This document shows, in pieces, positions 5,802-12,136 of a stretch of 15,040 nt of DNA. Origin of the DNA: Microcaldota archaeon (GTDB lineage: Archaea; Micrarchaeota; Micrarchaeia; Norongarragalinales; UBA10210); contig DUGE01000020.1 of assembly GCA_013331595.1 (NCBI GenBank), positions 18,218 to 33,257 of the forward strand, written 5' to 3'. The notes beneath the pieces are model-generated. The model was not told where the DNA came from and searched no databases. It saw nothing but the letters and a program-made list of their open reading frames with translations. The position numbers were made by a program, and so were the translations under genes. The stretch's first letter is position 1. Each line of letters begins with the position of its first letter.

Positions 5802-6556
5802 ACAATCTCACTGTTTCCCGGAACCAGCGCAAAAAACGTGTCGCTCTTCCTAAGCTTGAACGGGAACTTCAACTGCCTGAATAATTCTTCTTTGGTTTTG
5901 CTCCCTGGAGCCAGCATTACAAATCCTTTTTTCCCCGCAGCAGCAAAAGCCGGAACGCCAACCAGTTCTCCAGAAGCATCCAAGCCGACGGCAATTTTCA
6001 GTTCAACGTTCTTGAACCACTTGCGCTCACCCGAAATCAGGAAAGCGCCTTTGCCAACAAACTCCCCTTGAGAATATTTCAAAACATGCTCCTTGCCCAC
6101 GCAGTAAACGTCAGCAACGCCGCTGCCCAACTTCCATGAGTTCGAATAGCACGCGGCGAACTGCGCCGCCTCGCGCAAGTCCTGCTCTTTCGCCCGCAGG
6201 CCGTCCTTCAACACAACCGCGCTAGCACCGTGAACGTCCGCGTGGAAAAACAAGTCGCCTTCCTTCAACTGCGATGCGACAAGAGTGTCATTCTGCTTTG
6301 CACTCTTCCCGCCAACGCACAAAAACCCGTTGCTCGTAGTGAAATGCCTATACTCGTCAAACCATTTTTTCTTGTGTTTTTTTATTTTTCCTGCAACGGA
6401 TTTTTCCGAAACCCCGTTGTTTTGCGAGAGCTTGCGCTTCGTATCTGCGATGGCCTTTCTTGCACCTTCGGCTTTCCTGCGGAATTTCTTTGCCTCATCA
6501 AACAAGGCTTGCGCATTCTGCAAGGCGCTCTTGCGCAAGTCGAGAGTTATTTTCAT
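5798..6556 (-). CDS. Stand-alone NFACT-R (DUF814) protein, C-terminal half of RqcH/NEMF
   Basis: 252 residues. It opens with MKITLDLRKSALQNAQALF, equivalent to the end of the RqcH middle region, then a coiled coil (about 14-65) and the NFACT-R domain (about 64-190): KKWFDEYRHFTTSNGFLCVG, GDLFFHADVHGASAVV (the conserved D-[IV]-HGAS at 107-112), EAAQFAACYSNSW and ADVYCV. A basic C-terminal tail follows. Full RqcH/Tae2 proteins (roughly 600-700 residues) bind obstructed 60S/50S subunits and add C-terminal tails; the NFACT-N and HhH parts are absent here and no upstream frame supplies them. Either a partner is encoded elsewhere or this is an RNA-binding fragment with its own role. ATG 6556 has little leader; the AT-rich CCTATTTTTTATTC on the minus strand near 6577-6590 is a possible TATA. 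It converges with the antitoxin gene. Confidence 0.85.
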   Translation of the reverse strand: MKITLDLRKSALQNAQALFDEAKKFRRKAEGARKAIADTKRKLSQNNGVSEKSVAGKIKKHKKKWFDEYRHFTTSNGFLCVGGKSAKQNDTLVASQLKEGDLFFHADVHGASAVVLKDGLRAKEQDLREAAQFAACYSNSWKLGSGVADVYCVGKEHVLKYSQGEFVGKGAFLISGERKWFKNVELKIAVGLDASGELVGVPAFAAAGKKGFVMLAPGSKTKEELFRQLKFPFKLRKSDTFFALVPGNSEIV

Positions 6557-6612
6557 GAATAGAAAAAGCGCGAAGTTGAATAAAAAATAGGGCGCATGAA
6601 GCTAAGCGGCGG

Positions 6613-6717
6613 TCATTCTATGAAAACCACGTTTTCAAAGCATTTAAAGTGCGAATCCCCGGTAAGTAGCGGAAGGTGCATGACCGATGCTTGAGCGTAT
6701 AAAAAAAGTTGGTGTTC
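6613..6717 (-). pseudogene. C-terminal relic of a PIN-domain (VapC-like) toxin
   Basis: The minus strand has an open frame ending at TGA (6613-6615) that reads LYAQASVMHLPLLTGDSHF and closes with ENVVFIE. This matches the C-terminal end of PIN-domain toxins, where [LF]LTGD followed by HF/EF and ENV-x-F-[IV] is typical and the Asp is an acidic active-site residue. A TAA lies immediately upstream (6718-6720), and a T7 run at the start suggests a frameshift (another frame reads IKNTNFFY just before it). The N-terminal two thirds, with the other catalytic acids, are not found, so this is a decayed remnant. A cognate VapB is not visible. Confidence 0.5.
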
Positions 6718-6771
6718 TTAATAAAAGTAGCTTAAACCACTTGAAGAAAAAAACTTAATCTACAAAGCTGG

Positions 6772-8835
6772 TTATGCCGGTTTTTCTCCCTTGCCTTCAA
6801 CCGGTTTTGCCTTCCACTCAGTCTTGCCCCAGTTCTTCCAGTCTTTCTTGCTCTCGCAATTCGCGGTCAAACACATTTCGAAAGGCCGCTTGCCCTTGCG
6901 GATGACGAGAATAATGGGGGTTTTGCAGAACTGGCAGGCTTTGCCCGTAGGCTTTATCAAGCCGTTTTTCGGGATTGAAAAAGGATTCTGGCATTCCGGA
7001 TAGCGGTTGCAGGCTGCAAAAATGCCGAACTTTCCCCTGCGCAATACAATCTGCCCGGTGCCGCACTTGTTGCACACGCCTAACTCGCTCGCCGCCCTTT
7101 GCGTGGCGTTCACCGCGCTCAAAAGCTCGCTGCCGATTTCCACCTCGTCTTTCTTGAAACCGGCCAATATCTTCCCTAAAATCGTAATGCCTTCTTCCAA
7201 AACCTCGGCCTTGCTTTTCTTTTCCTCCTGAATTTCTTCAACTTCCTTCTCGAAATGCCGGGTGAGCTCAGGGGAAATTATTTCAGGAACGTGCTTTTCC
7301 ATTGCCTCAAAAACACGCAAGCCCAAGGGGCTAACTTGAAGAGATTTTCCTGAAACGTAATCGCGGTCGAAAAGGGTTTTGACTATTTCGGCACGCGTAG
7401 CCTTGGTTCCCAAATCCTCCTGCTCAAGGGCTTTAATTATCGAAGCTTCAGAATACCTGGGAGGGGCTTGCGTGAGCTTTTCAACCAAATCGAACTTCTC
7501 CACCAGCACGGTCTCCCCCTCTGAAAACGGGGGAAGCTCTTTCTCCTTGACGCGCAGGAACGGCGCGTAAACCTCGAACCAGCCTTTCTCGCTCGTGCTG
7601 ATGCCCTCCGCACGGTAAATTTCGCTCCCGCTCTTTAAAGAAACATTAACCCTCTCGCGCAACGCGGGTTTTGAAAACGACGCTAGATAACGCCTTGCAA
7701 TAAGTTCGTACAACCGCAGCGCATCCTTGCTGCCTTCAGGCATTAGCCCCGTCGGGTGGATTGCAGGATGTGCCGGGTCGCTCTTCGGACCCTCGTGCGG
7801 AGCAAGGCGCTTTTCCTGTCGCAATTGTTTAGCGAAAGCGCCGAGGCCTTTCTGCGCTTCAAGTTGTTTCATGATTTTCTCGTGGTTGAGCTTCGACGGA
7901 AGTTTCTGTGAAGAAGTGCGCGGATAACTTATCACAGCAGCCTCGTACAACTCCTGCGCCAATTGCAGTGTTTTCGTGGGTGCAAAGCCAATTGTTCCGT
8001 AAGCTTCGATCTGGAGCGAAGTCAAGTCGAAAGGAAAGGGCGGCAGTTGCTTGAACTTCTTGCTGTCGACTTTCGCGACGGTCGAATTCTTACTCGAGCT
8101 CTTGAGGGCCGTTTCGCCTTCGGTTTTGTCGAAAAACCGGTCGCGCTCGTGCAAAAACTGCACGCCCTTAGCAAGGGCATAAAGCTGCCAATAGAGTTTT
8201 GCAACGAAAGCCCGGATTTCATTCTCCCTTTTTGCGAGAAGCGCCAGGGCCGGGCCTTGCACGCGACCCATGCTCATAATGCGGAAAACGCCCGCCTTTC
8301 GTATCGCGCTCATCAGGCCGCGGGAGATATTAATGCCCCAAAGCCAGTCGAGCGTATGCCGCGCCTGGCCTGCGGCAACGGTTGAAACGTCAAGCGGCTT
8401 GAGGTTTTCATACGCTTCAAGCAAATCTTCGGACGTTAAGGTGGAGAAAAACATGCGCTTGGCTTTCTTTCCCTTGGCAAGAAACTCGATAATGTTCCCG
8501 CCGATGGTCGAGCCTTCAACGTCCCAGTCGCACGCATTCACGACCTCGTCGGATTTTGCCGCGAGCTTTTTCAGCAAATCCAGGTATTTCTTGGTAAAGG
8601 CGCTGGCCTTGTTCGACTCTGAAGAGGGAACCCAGCCGACTTCAAAAACAGGGTATCCGCTTCCCGGCTTTTTCTGCTTGAGCGAAAACAAGTGGCCGAC
8701 CGCAGGCGCGACAACAACCCCGCGGCCTGGAATCTCGTAGTACGCAACCCCGCCAACTGCCTTGCGCGTGGCCTTGCCCAAAGCTTGCGCTATTTTCTCC
8801 GCAACCTTCGGCTTTTCGCTGATGATTAACTGCAT
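6772..8835 (-). CDS. topA: DNA topoisomerase I (type IA)
   Basis: 687 residues, complete. The Toprim domain (about 1-135) has ISEKPKVAEKIA with Glu7 and CDWDVEGSTIGG with Asp103 and Asp105, the archaeal variant of DxDxEG. The catalytic core carries QARHTLDWLWGINISR and RIMSMGRVQGPAL, and the active-site tyrosine is Tyr304 in ISYPRTSSQKLP. HPAIHPTG and SEASIIKALEQEDLGTKATR are further type IA signatures. Two C-terminal zinc ribbons end the protein: Cys588/591/609/615 and Cys634/637/655/660, followed by a Lys-rich tail. It relaxes negative supercoils by a 5'-phosphotyrosyl strand-passage mechanism. Upstream, a TATA element at 8858-8867 would start transcription at about the ATG, giving a leaderless mRNA. 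Confidence 0.97.
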   Translation of the reverse strand: MQLIISEKPKVAEKIAQALGKATRKAVGGVAYYEIPGRGVVVAPAVGHLFSLKQKKPGSGYPVFEVGWVPSSESNKASAFTKKYLDLLKKLAAKSDEVVNACDWDVEGSTIGGNIIEFLAKGKKAKRMFFSTLTSEDLLEAYENLKPLDVSTVAAGQARHTLDWLWGINISRGLMSAIRKAGVFRIMSMGRVQGPALALLAKRENEIRAFVAKLYWQLYALAKGVQFLHERDRFFDKTEGETALKSSSKNSTVAKVDSKKFKQLPPFPFDLTSLQIEAYGTIGFAPTKTLQLAQELYEAAVISYPRTSSQKLPSKLNHEKIMKQLEAQKGLGAFAKQLRQEKRLAPHEGPKSDPAHPAIHPTGLMPEGSKDALRLYELIARRYLASFSKPALRERVNVSLKSGSEIYRAEGISTSEKGWFEVYAPFLRVKEKELPPFSEGETVLVEKFDLVEKLTQAPPRYSEASIIKALEQEDLGTKATRAEIVKTLFDRDYVSGKSLQVSPLGLRVFEAMEKHVPEIISPELTRHFEKEVEEIQEEKKSKAEVLEEGITILGKILAGFKKDEVEIGSELLSAVNATQRAASELGVCNKCGTGQIVLRRGKFGIFAACNRYPECQNPFSIPKNGLIKPTGKACQFCKTPIILVIRKGKRPFEMCLTANCESKKDWKNWGKTEWKAKPVEGKGEKPA

Positions 8836-8857
8836 AAAGTCAAGTTTCGAAGTTTTG

Positions 8858-8867
8858 AATATTTAAA
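8858..8867 (-). promoter_or_regulatory. TATA box of topA
   Basis: TTTAAATATT on the minus strand, about 26 nt before ATG 8835, predicts a leaderless transcript. A hairpin repeat lies only about 7 bp further upstream. Confidence 0.5.
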
Positions 8868-8873
8868 GCCAGT

Positions 8874-8955
8874 AGCATAAGCTCGCCTCTGAAAGAGGCT
8901 CGCGGGTTAGGCCTAGACTCGAGCCTTTGAGGCTCTCGCGTTTTACTAGTAAACC
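8874..8955 (+). repeat. Two adjacent copies of a two-hairpin intergenic repeat
   Basis: Copy A starts GCATAAGCTCG and holds GCCTCT-GAA-AGAGGC (8885-8899), then TCGCGG and the palindrome TAGGCCTA (8908-8915). Copy B holds GAGCC-TTTGA-GGCTC (8921-8935), then TCTCGCG and TTTAC-TA-GTAAA (8942-8953). Both show hairpin, a TCGCG linker, then a second hairpin. A third copy is at 12970-13018. Copy B and the third copy align over about 40 bases. The elements lie between the 3' end of a secreted-protein gene and the topA promoter. No ORF explains them. Confidence 0.65.
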
Positions 8956-8969
8956 TTAGAGCACGGAAT

Positions 8970-9027
8970 TCAAAAAAAAATAAAAAACAAAAGAAAAAAG
9001 AGAAAAAAAAGGAAAAAGAAAGAAGAT
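8970..9027 (-). terminator. Pyrimidine-rich tract after the GWN-repeat secreted protein gene
   Basis: On the minus strand, starting 8 nt after the TAA stop (9036-9038), nearly 60 nt are almost only T and C, with runs of 8 and 9 T. Archaeal transcription commonly terminates in T-rich tracts without a hairpin. The sub-block 8988-9018 is nearly repeated at 9847-9879 after the next gene. Confidence 0.55.
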
Positions 9028-9035
9028 TGGCCCGC

Positions 9036-9764
9036 TTACTCGGGCAGCGGGGGAATGTCTCCGAAAGACTTTTTCAACGTGCATTCTCCGGAAACTTTCA
9101 CGAAATAGGATTTTCCGCTTTCAAGAAAACCGGTTTTAACCCACTTTTTGTCGTAATACCAAGGCCCGCTTTCAACCTTGCAGTCGCTCTTCAGATTCTC
9201 GAAAGTCATTGGGGTATAACTTCCGGGAATTTGGTTCCAGCCTCTTGAAAGCTTGAGGCCATCTTGATACTCGAAGGCCTTGACGCCCTTGAAAACCAGG
9301 GAGCAGTAGGAATTGGAATTGAACCAATAGCCTTTGTTTGAAACAAGGTGGCTGACGTCCGTTTTGTCGTATTCTTTGGAATACGGGTTTAGGGAGAAAA
9401 CCGTGGAGCTTTCGCAATTGGTTTCAACCAATAACGCGTAGTTGTAGTTGCTATTCGGGTATTCATATACTTCAGGTTTATCCACGTATTGCCCTTCAGA
9501 AGAACCGTAGCCTGCTTGGGCGGTTGTTTGTGAAGAAGTCTCGTACACGAGGGGGTACCACGACACCGGGGCAGAAATCAAATTCCAGCCAGGGTGGACT
9601 GCAATTTTAACCGAATATTCCGCCTGCTGAGGCTGGGGATAATCTTCAATTACTTGCGGTTGAACACTCGCCTGGATTGGAATTAACGGCTGGCTTGCTT
9701 GAGCAAACGGGCTCAAAACAAAACTCAAAGCCAGGACGGCAAACACTGCTTGAAACAACTTCAT
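9036..9764 (-). CDS. Secreted protein with two GWN-type repeats
   Basis: 242 residues with a clear signal peptide (MKLFQAVFAVLALSFVLS, cleavage likely after AQA at 23). The mature part contains a duplicated unit. Unit 1 starts HPGWNLISAP (57-66), has Cys117, SKEYDKT, KGYWF and Cys154. Unit 2 starts SRGWNQIPG (173-181), has Cys195, DKKWVKT, KSYFV and Cys228. The four cysteines fall at matching places, suggesting one disulfide per unit. GWNLIS...GYW repeats are common in extracellular surface proteins, but the function is unknown. Gln/Pro-rich and Tyr-rich linkers fill 24-56 and 85-112. The start is firm: GGTGAT (9769-9774) is an excellent Shine-Dalgarno 4 nt upstream, and a TATA box lies at 9796-9807. 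Confidence 0.8.
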   Translation of the reverse strand: MKLFQAVFAVLALSFVLSPFAQASQPLIPIQASVQPQVIEDYPQPQQAEYSVKIAVHPGWNLISAPVSWYPLVYETSSQTTAQAGYGSSEGQYVDKPEVYEYPNSNYNYALLVETNCESSTVFSLNPYSKEYDKTDVSHLVSNKGYWFNSNSYCSLVFKGVKAFEYQDGLKLSRGWNQIPGSYTPMTFENLKSDCKVESGPWYYDKKWVKTGFLESGKSYFVKVSGECTLKKSFGDIPPLPE

Positions 9765-9795
9765 TTAAATCACCAGTTTCAAGAATGAATCGCGG

Positions 9796-9807
9796 CTTAT
9801 AAATACG
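9796..9807 (-). promoter_or_regulatory. TATA box of the GWN-repeat protein gene
   Basis: GTATTTATAAG on the minus strand. The predicted start site is near 9776, giving a very short leader that just includes the GGTGAT ribosome binding site. Confidence 0.5.
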
Positions 9808-9817
9808 GGCTCATTTC

Positions 9818-9835
9818 TTCAGGCATTTGCCTGAA
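9818..9835. promoter_or_regulatory. 18-bp inverted repeat upstream of the GWN-repeat promoter
   Basis: TTCAGGCA-TT-TGCCTGAA is a perfect 8-bp inverted repeat with a 2-nt centre, about 11 bp upstream of the TATA box. It follows, rather than precedes, the T-rich tract of the upstream minus-strand gene, so it does not look like a classical hairpin terminator. A regulator binding site is the better guess. Confidence 0.4.
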
Positions 9836-9839
9836 CATT

Positions 9840-9882
9840 GAAAAGACAAAAGAAAAGAGAGAAAAAAAGGAAAAAAAAGTAA
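9840..9882 (-). terminator. Pyrimidine-rich tract after the Cys/Thr/Pro-rich protein gene
   Basis: On the minus strand a run of T and C begins about 10 nt after the TGA stop (9891-9893), with blocks of 8 and 7 T. It shares the order T-run, CC, T-run, CTC, T-run, CTTTTG with the tract at 8970-9027. Confidence 0.5.
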
Positions 9883-9890
9883 TTCCCGTT

Positions 9891-10421
9891 TCAGCCGGTT
9901 GACGGGCGCGGAGTGCCTGCAGCCACAGTCGGGCGAGGCGTAGAACTTACCCTCACCGTAGTCGCACTGGGCGTTGGAGTCGTGCTAGTCCTCACAGTCA
10001 AAGTAGGCCTCGCAGTCACAAGCGGACCAGCCGGAGTAGGCGTAGGCGTCGGAGACGGAGAAACAATCCCGAATGTGCACAAGCCCGAACTGCATTTACC
10101 GATGATGTTATTTCTATCGCAAGTGGTCAGTCCAGAGGGTGATTCGCTATAATCGGGCTTTCCTTCAAGCGCCTTACAACAGTCAAAACTGTTAGCACAA
10201 CCAGCACAATATAGCATAACCATAGCAGGTCGAGGACCAGAAGCAGGACGACTGGCAATACCATTAGGACGGCAACCAAACGCCTGCTCTCTGCTTCCAG
10301 TAAAACCTTTAGCAGAAAAATAATCGCCGAAAAAATCAGAATTATCAGAATTAGAAGCAAAATAAACGAAGCCAAAAGCAGCGACTACCAAAACCAAGAA
10401 AGCCAAAAACTTTGTTTCCAT
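9891..10421 (-). CDS. Surface protein with Cys-rich domain and Thr/Pro stalk
   Basis: 176 residues. An N-terminal hydrophobic segment (about 4-22, FLAFLVLVVAAFGFVYFAS) acts as signal anchor. The central region (40-118) has eight Cys (50, 72, 75, 81, 82, 101, 110, 115), including YCAGC and FDCC, compatible with four disulfides in a small extracellular domain. The last ~55 residues are a low-complexity Ser/Thr/Pro stalk (SPSPTPTPTP, then TSTTPTPSATT) likely to be O-glycosylated. No family is recognised. Unusually the stalk is C-terminal, with no LPXTG or PGF-like sorting signal visible. ATG 10421 follows GGGGGG (10430-10435) by 8 nt. A TGATGGGGGG block occurs twice upstream (near 10430 and 10468). 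The TATA is probably TTTTTAAG near 10479-10486. Confidence 0.72.
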   Translation of the reverse strand: METKFLAFLVLVVAAFGFVYFASNSDNSDFFGDYFSAKGFTGSREQAFGCRPNGIASRPASGPRPAMVMLYCAGCANSFDCCKALEGKPDYSESPSGLTTCDRNNIIGKCSSGLCTFGIVSPSPTPTPTPAGPLVTARPTLTVRTSTTPTPSATTVRVSSTPRPTVAAGTPRPSTG

Positions 10422-10489
10422 AACTAAAACCCCCCATCAAAAAACAACTGACCCTGAAAAGCATTTGCCCCCCCATCACTTAAAAACCC

Positions 10490-10553
10490 ACCGAAAAAAA
10501 CCGAAAACAAAGCTAAAGCTAGAGACAGACGAAAAAATAAAGAAAGAAAAAGA
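10490..10553 (-). terminator. Pyrimidine-rich tract after the 295-residue secreted protein gene
   Basis: Minus-strand sequence after the TAA stop (10559-10561) runs CTCTTTTTCTTTCTTTATTTTTTC and, after a mixed segment, TTTTTTTC again (quoted in part). It is a third T-rich 3' tract in the same gene series, suggesting each gene is its own transcription unit. Confidence 0.4.
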
Positions 10554-10558
10554 GCGGG

Positions 10559-11446
10559 TTAGCAAGTTACTGTTACGCTGACCCTTCCGGTGTAGTCGCT
10601 CTTAACGAAATTAGCGCCGCCATCAAGGCTGTACGTGGTGCTCCACGGGCCGCTCAAGTACTGGGTGCTGTTGCAGGCTGCACGTCTTGAAATTTGTCCG
10701 CTCAAGGTTACCAGCAGGGTTTCCTCCTGGCCTGAAATCATGTCGCCGATTATCCAGCGCAAAACCTCGTTCTTCCTGTTAAAGCGCACGTTCACCGAGC
10801 CGGTGCTTTGCGAATAGTTTGCAAAGTTAGTCCAGCCGCTTGTTCCGCCCTGGGCGAAAACGCCTGTCGCGCCTTCGCAAGCCTTGACACGAATGCGGTA
10901 AACCCAGGTTCCCGAATATCCAGGCGCGGGCATTCCGTTGCCGCTCGCAAGGTCAGCGCTTATTTGAACTCCGTCGCACGCTGCAACTATAGTCAAGTCT
11001 GCTGCAGGGCTTTGAGACTGTGCTGGCTTGTGGCCGCCAGGGCCATTTGGAACATAGTGAGCCCTAAAGCCAATAACGCTTCCAGCCAAGCCAGTTGTGT
11101 CAAAAACAGTTGAAAAATCGCCACTATCGTCAGGAGTTCCCGTAGCAATGTTAACCCAATTGGCTATGCTTGCATTACCGCAAGCCGAGGAAGGTGCTCC
11201 TGAACCGTCAGCAATATACAGACACTCTTGGATTTGCATCGTCCCTTCCCAAGGCGGGGTGGGATTAGGGTGCTGCGATCCCGTAACAGCAACGTGGCCG
11301 GTTATTGTGACAAGCGTGCCGTCTGAAACAGTGCCGCCTGGGAAAAAGCTCAGGGTGGTCGTAGTCGTAATCTGGTGCGCCGAAGCAAAACCCGAAAACA
11401 ACAGGCCCAAAACTAAAAACGCTATTCCATTCAATTTCCAATTCAT
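10559..11446 (-). CDS. Secreted protein with Ig-like beta domains
   Basis: 295 residues with a signal peptide (MNWKLNGIAFLVLGLLFSG, likely cut after ASA at 23). The mature protein begins with a Thr-rich strand and an Ig/Big-like segment (about 28-155: TVSDGTLVTITGHVAVTG, later GSVIGFRAHYVPNGP), of the type that describes adaptable 'added-effect' surface domains. A second beta-rich half (about 155-295) has YSGTWVYRIRVKACEG and ends DYTGRVSVTVTC with a terminal Cys. Six Cys could give three disulfides. No enzyme motif is seen; a structural or adhesive surface role is inferred. ATG 11446 has GGGTGG (11451-11456) 4-5 nt upstream. There are no membrane helices after the signal, so it may be shed or non-covalently attached. 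Confidence 0.75.
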   Translation of the reverse strand: MNWKLNGIAFLVLGLLFSGFASAHQITTTTTLSFFPGGTVSDGTLVTITGHVAVTGSQHPNPTPPWEGTMQIQECLYIADGSGAPSSACGNASIANWVNIATGTPDDSGDFSTVFDTTGLAGSVIGFRAHYVPNGPGGHKPAQSQSPAADLTIVAACDGVQISADLASGNGMPAPGYSGTWVYRIRVKACEGATGVFAQGGTSGWTNFANYSQSTGSVNVRFNRKNEVLRWIIGDMISGQEETLLVTLSGQISRRAACNSTQYLSGPWSTTYSLDGGANFVKSDYTGRVSVTVTC

Positions 11447-11484
11447 GAAACCACCCAGTTTATTTTAAAAGAAAAACCAGCTCA

Positions 11485-11510
11485 CGTAATTACGGCAAAG
11501 GCATTAAAAA
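11485..11510 (-). promoter_or_regulatory. TATA box and 10-bp palindrome before the Ig-like protein gene
   Basis: On the minus strand TTTTTAATGC (11501-11510) is a TATA candidate, with a start site near 11480. The perfect palindrome CGTAATTACG (11485-11494) lies between TATA and start site, a typical position for a repressor operator. Confidence 0.35.
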
Positions 11511-11545
11511 CCAATTCATACCGCAGCAAAAAACTGCTTGATTCT

Positions 11546-12127
11546 CTAGCGTTTGGGCGCTTCACCATAGCCCAGTTTTCCATAAACGCGCAAGGGAAAA
11601 GTACCGTGCAAAACTCCCTCTCCGCCCCTAACCGAATGAAGGTCCCTACCGAGAGATTCGAGACGTTCTGCTTCTCCCGGCTTCAAACCAACTCTAGAGA
11701 CTTTAGACCAAAAATGGCCTATTTCATTGCCGTAGCCGCAGGAAGCCATCCAATGCAACAGCCTAGCCGGGTGGACGCCGTTCATTTTTGCCGCCTGGTT
11801 GACCAGCGCTATTTCTCCCTTGGAAAAATTAAACGGCTTCGAGTGCTGGGAGAAAGCCCTTTGGGTCCTGGCCCAAGTGTCCGCGTGCTCCACATGCATT
11901 TGCTCCATGCGAGCTCTTGATGCGGCTATTTGGTTTTCCAGAGCAGCAAGCGATTTCGCCCTTTGTTCTAAAGCCGCTTTACCTAAAGCGCCAGCTGCCA
12001 AAGCAATTGCCCCTGCAACCGCCAAACGCTTTATGCGAAAAGGAAGGAGCTTTCTCTTTTGCACTGAAACATTTACCCTGCTACTGCCACTTGCGGCAGT
12101 CGTACGCTCTCTTGGAAGGCTGCTCAT
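11546..12127 (-). CDS. Membrane-anchored coiled-coil protein of unknown function
   Basis: 193 residues. A basic N-terminus (about 1-33) precedes one membrane helix (about 34-53, LAVAGAIALAAGALGKAAL). An amphipathic coiled coil rich in Ala, Glu and Arg follows (about 54-90), then a globular C-terminal part (about 100-193) with the helix VNQAAKMNGVHPARLLHWM. That helix resembles the first helix of lysozyme/SLT-like folds (AAxxxGVxPxLLL), but the catalytic Glu position is occupied by SCGYG, so enzymatic activity is doubtful. ATG 12127 is preferred over TTG 12130 because TGAGGT precedes it; that Shine-Dalgarno contains the stop of the upstream gene. The 9-bp spacing and shared strand make the two a translationally linked operon. 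Confidence 0.65.
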   Translation of the reverse strand: MSSLPRERTTAASGSSRVNVSVQKRKLLPFRIKRLAVAGAIALAAGALGKAALEQRAKSLAALENQIAASRARMEQMHVEHADTWARTQRAFSQHSKPFNFSKGEIALVNQAAKMNGVHPARLLHWMASCGYGNEIGHFWSKVSRVGLKPGEAERLESLGRDLHSVRGGEGVLHGTFPLRVYGKLGYGEAPKR

Positions 12128-12136
12128 CAAAAAACC

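Noticed and set aside
6597..6695. 32-codon plus-strand frame starting MKLSGGHSMK
   Set aside because: It is the antisense of the PIN relic and has no promoter or ribosome binding site.
7963..8385. 140-codon plus-strand frame
   Set aside because: It is antisense to topA with no family resemblance.
8874..8955. Hairpin pair considered as a CRISPR array or rho-independent terminator
   Set aside because: There are no regular spacers and only two adjacent units of unequal sequence; no T-run follows on the strand that would be needed, and the T-rich tract lies before it.
10127..10375. 82-codon very hydrophobic minus-strand frame
   Set aside because: It lies in another frame inside the Cys/Thr/Pro-rich protein gene; no ribosome binding site, and the hydrophobicity follows from the codon shift.
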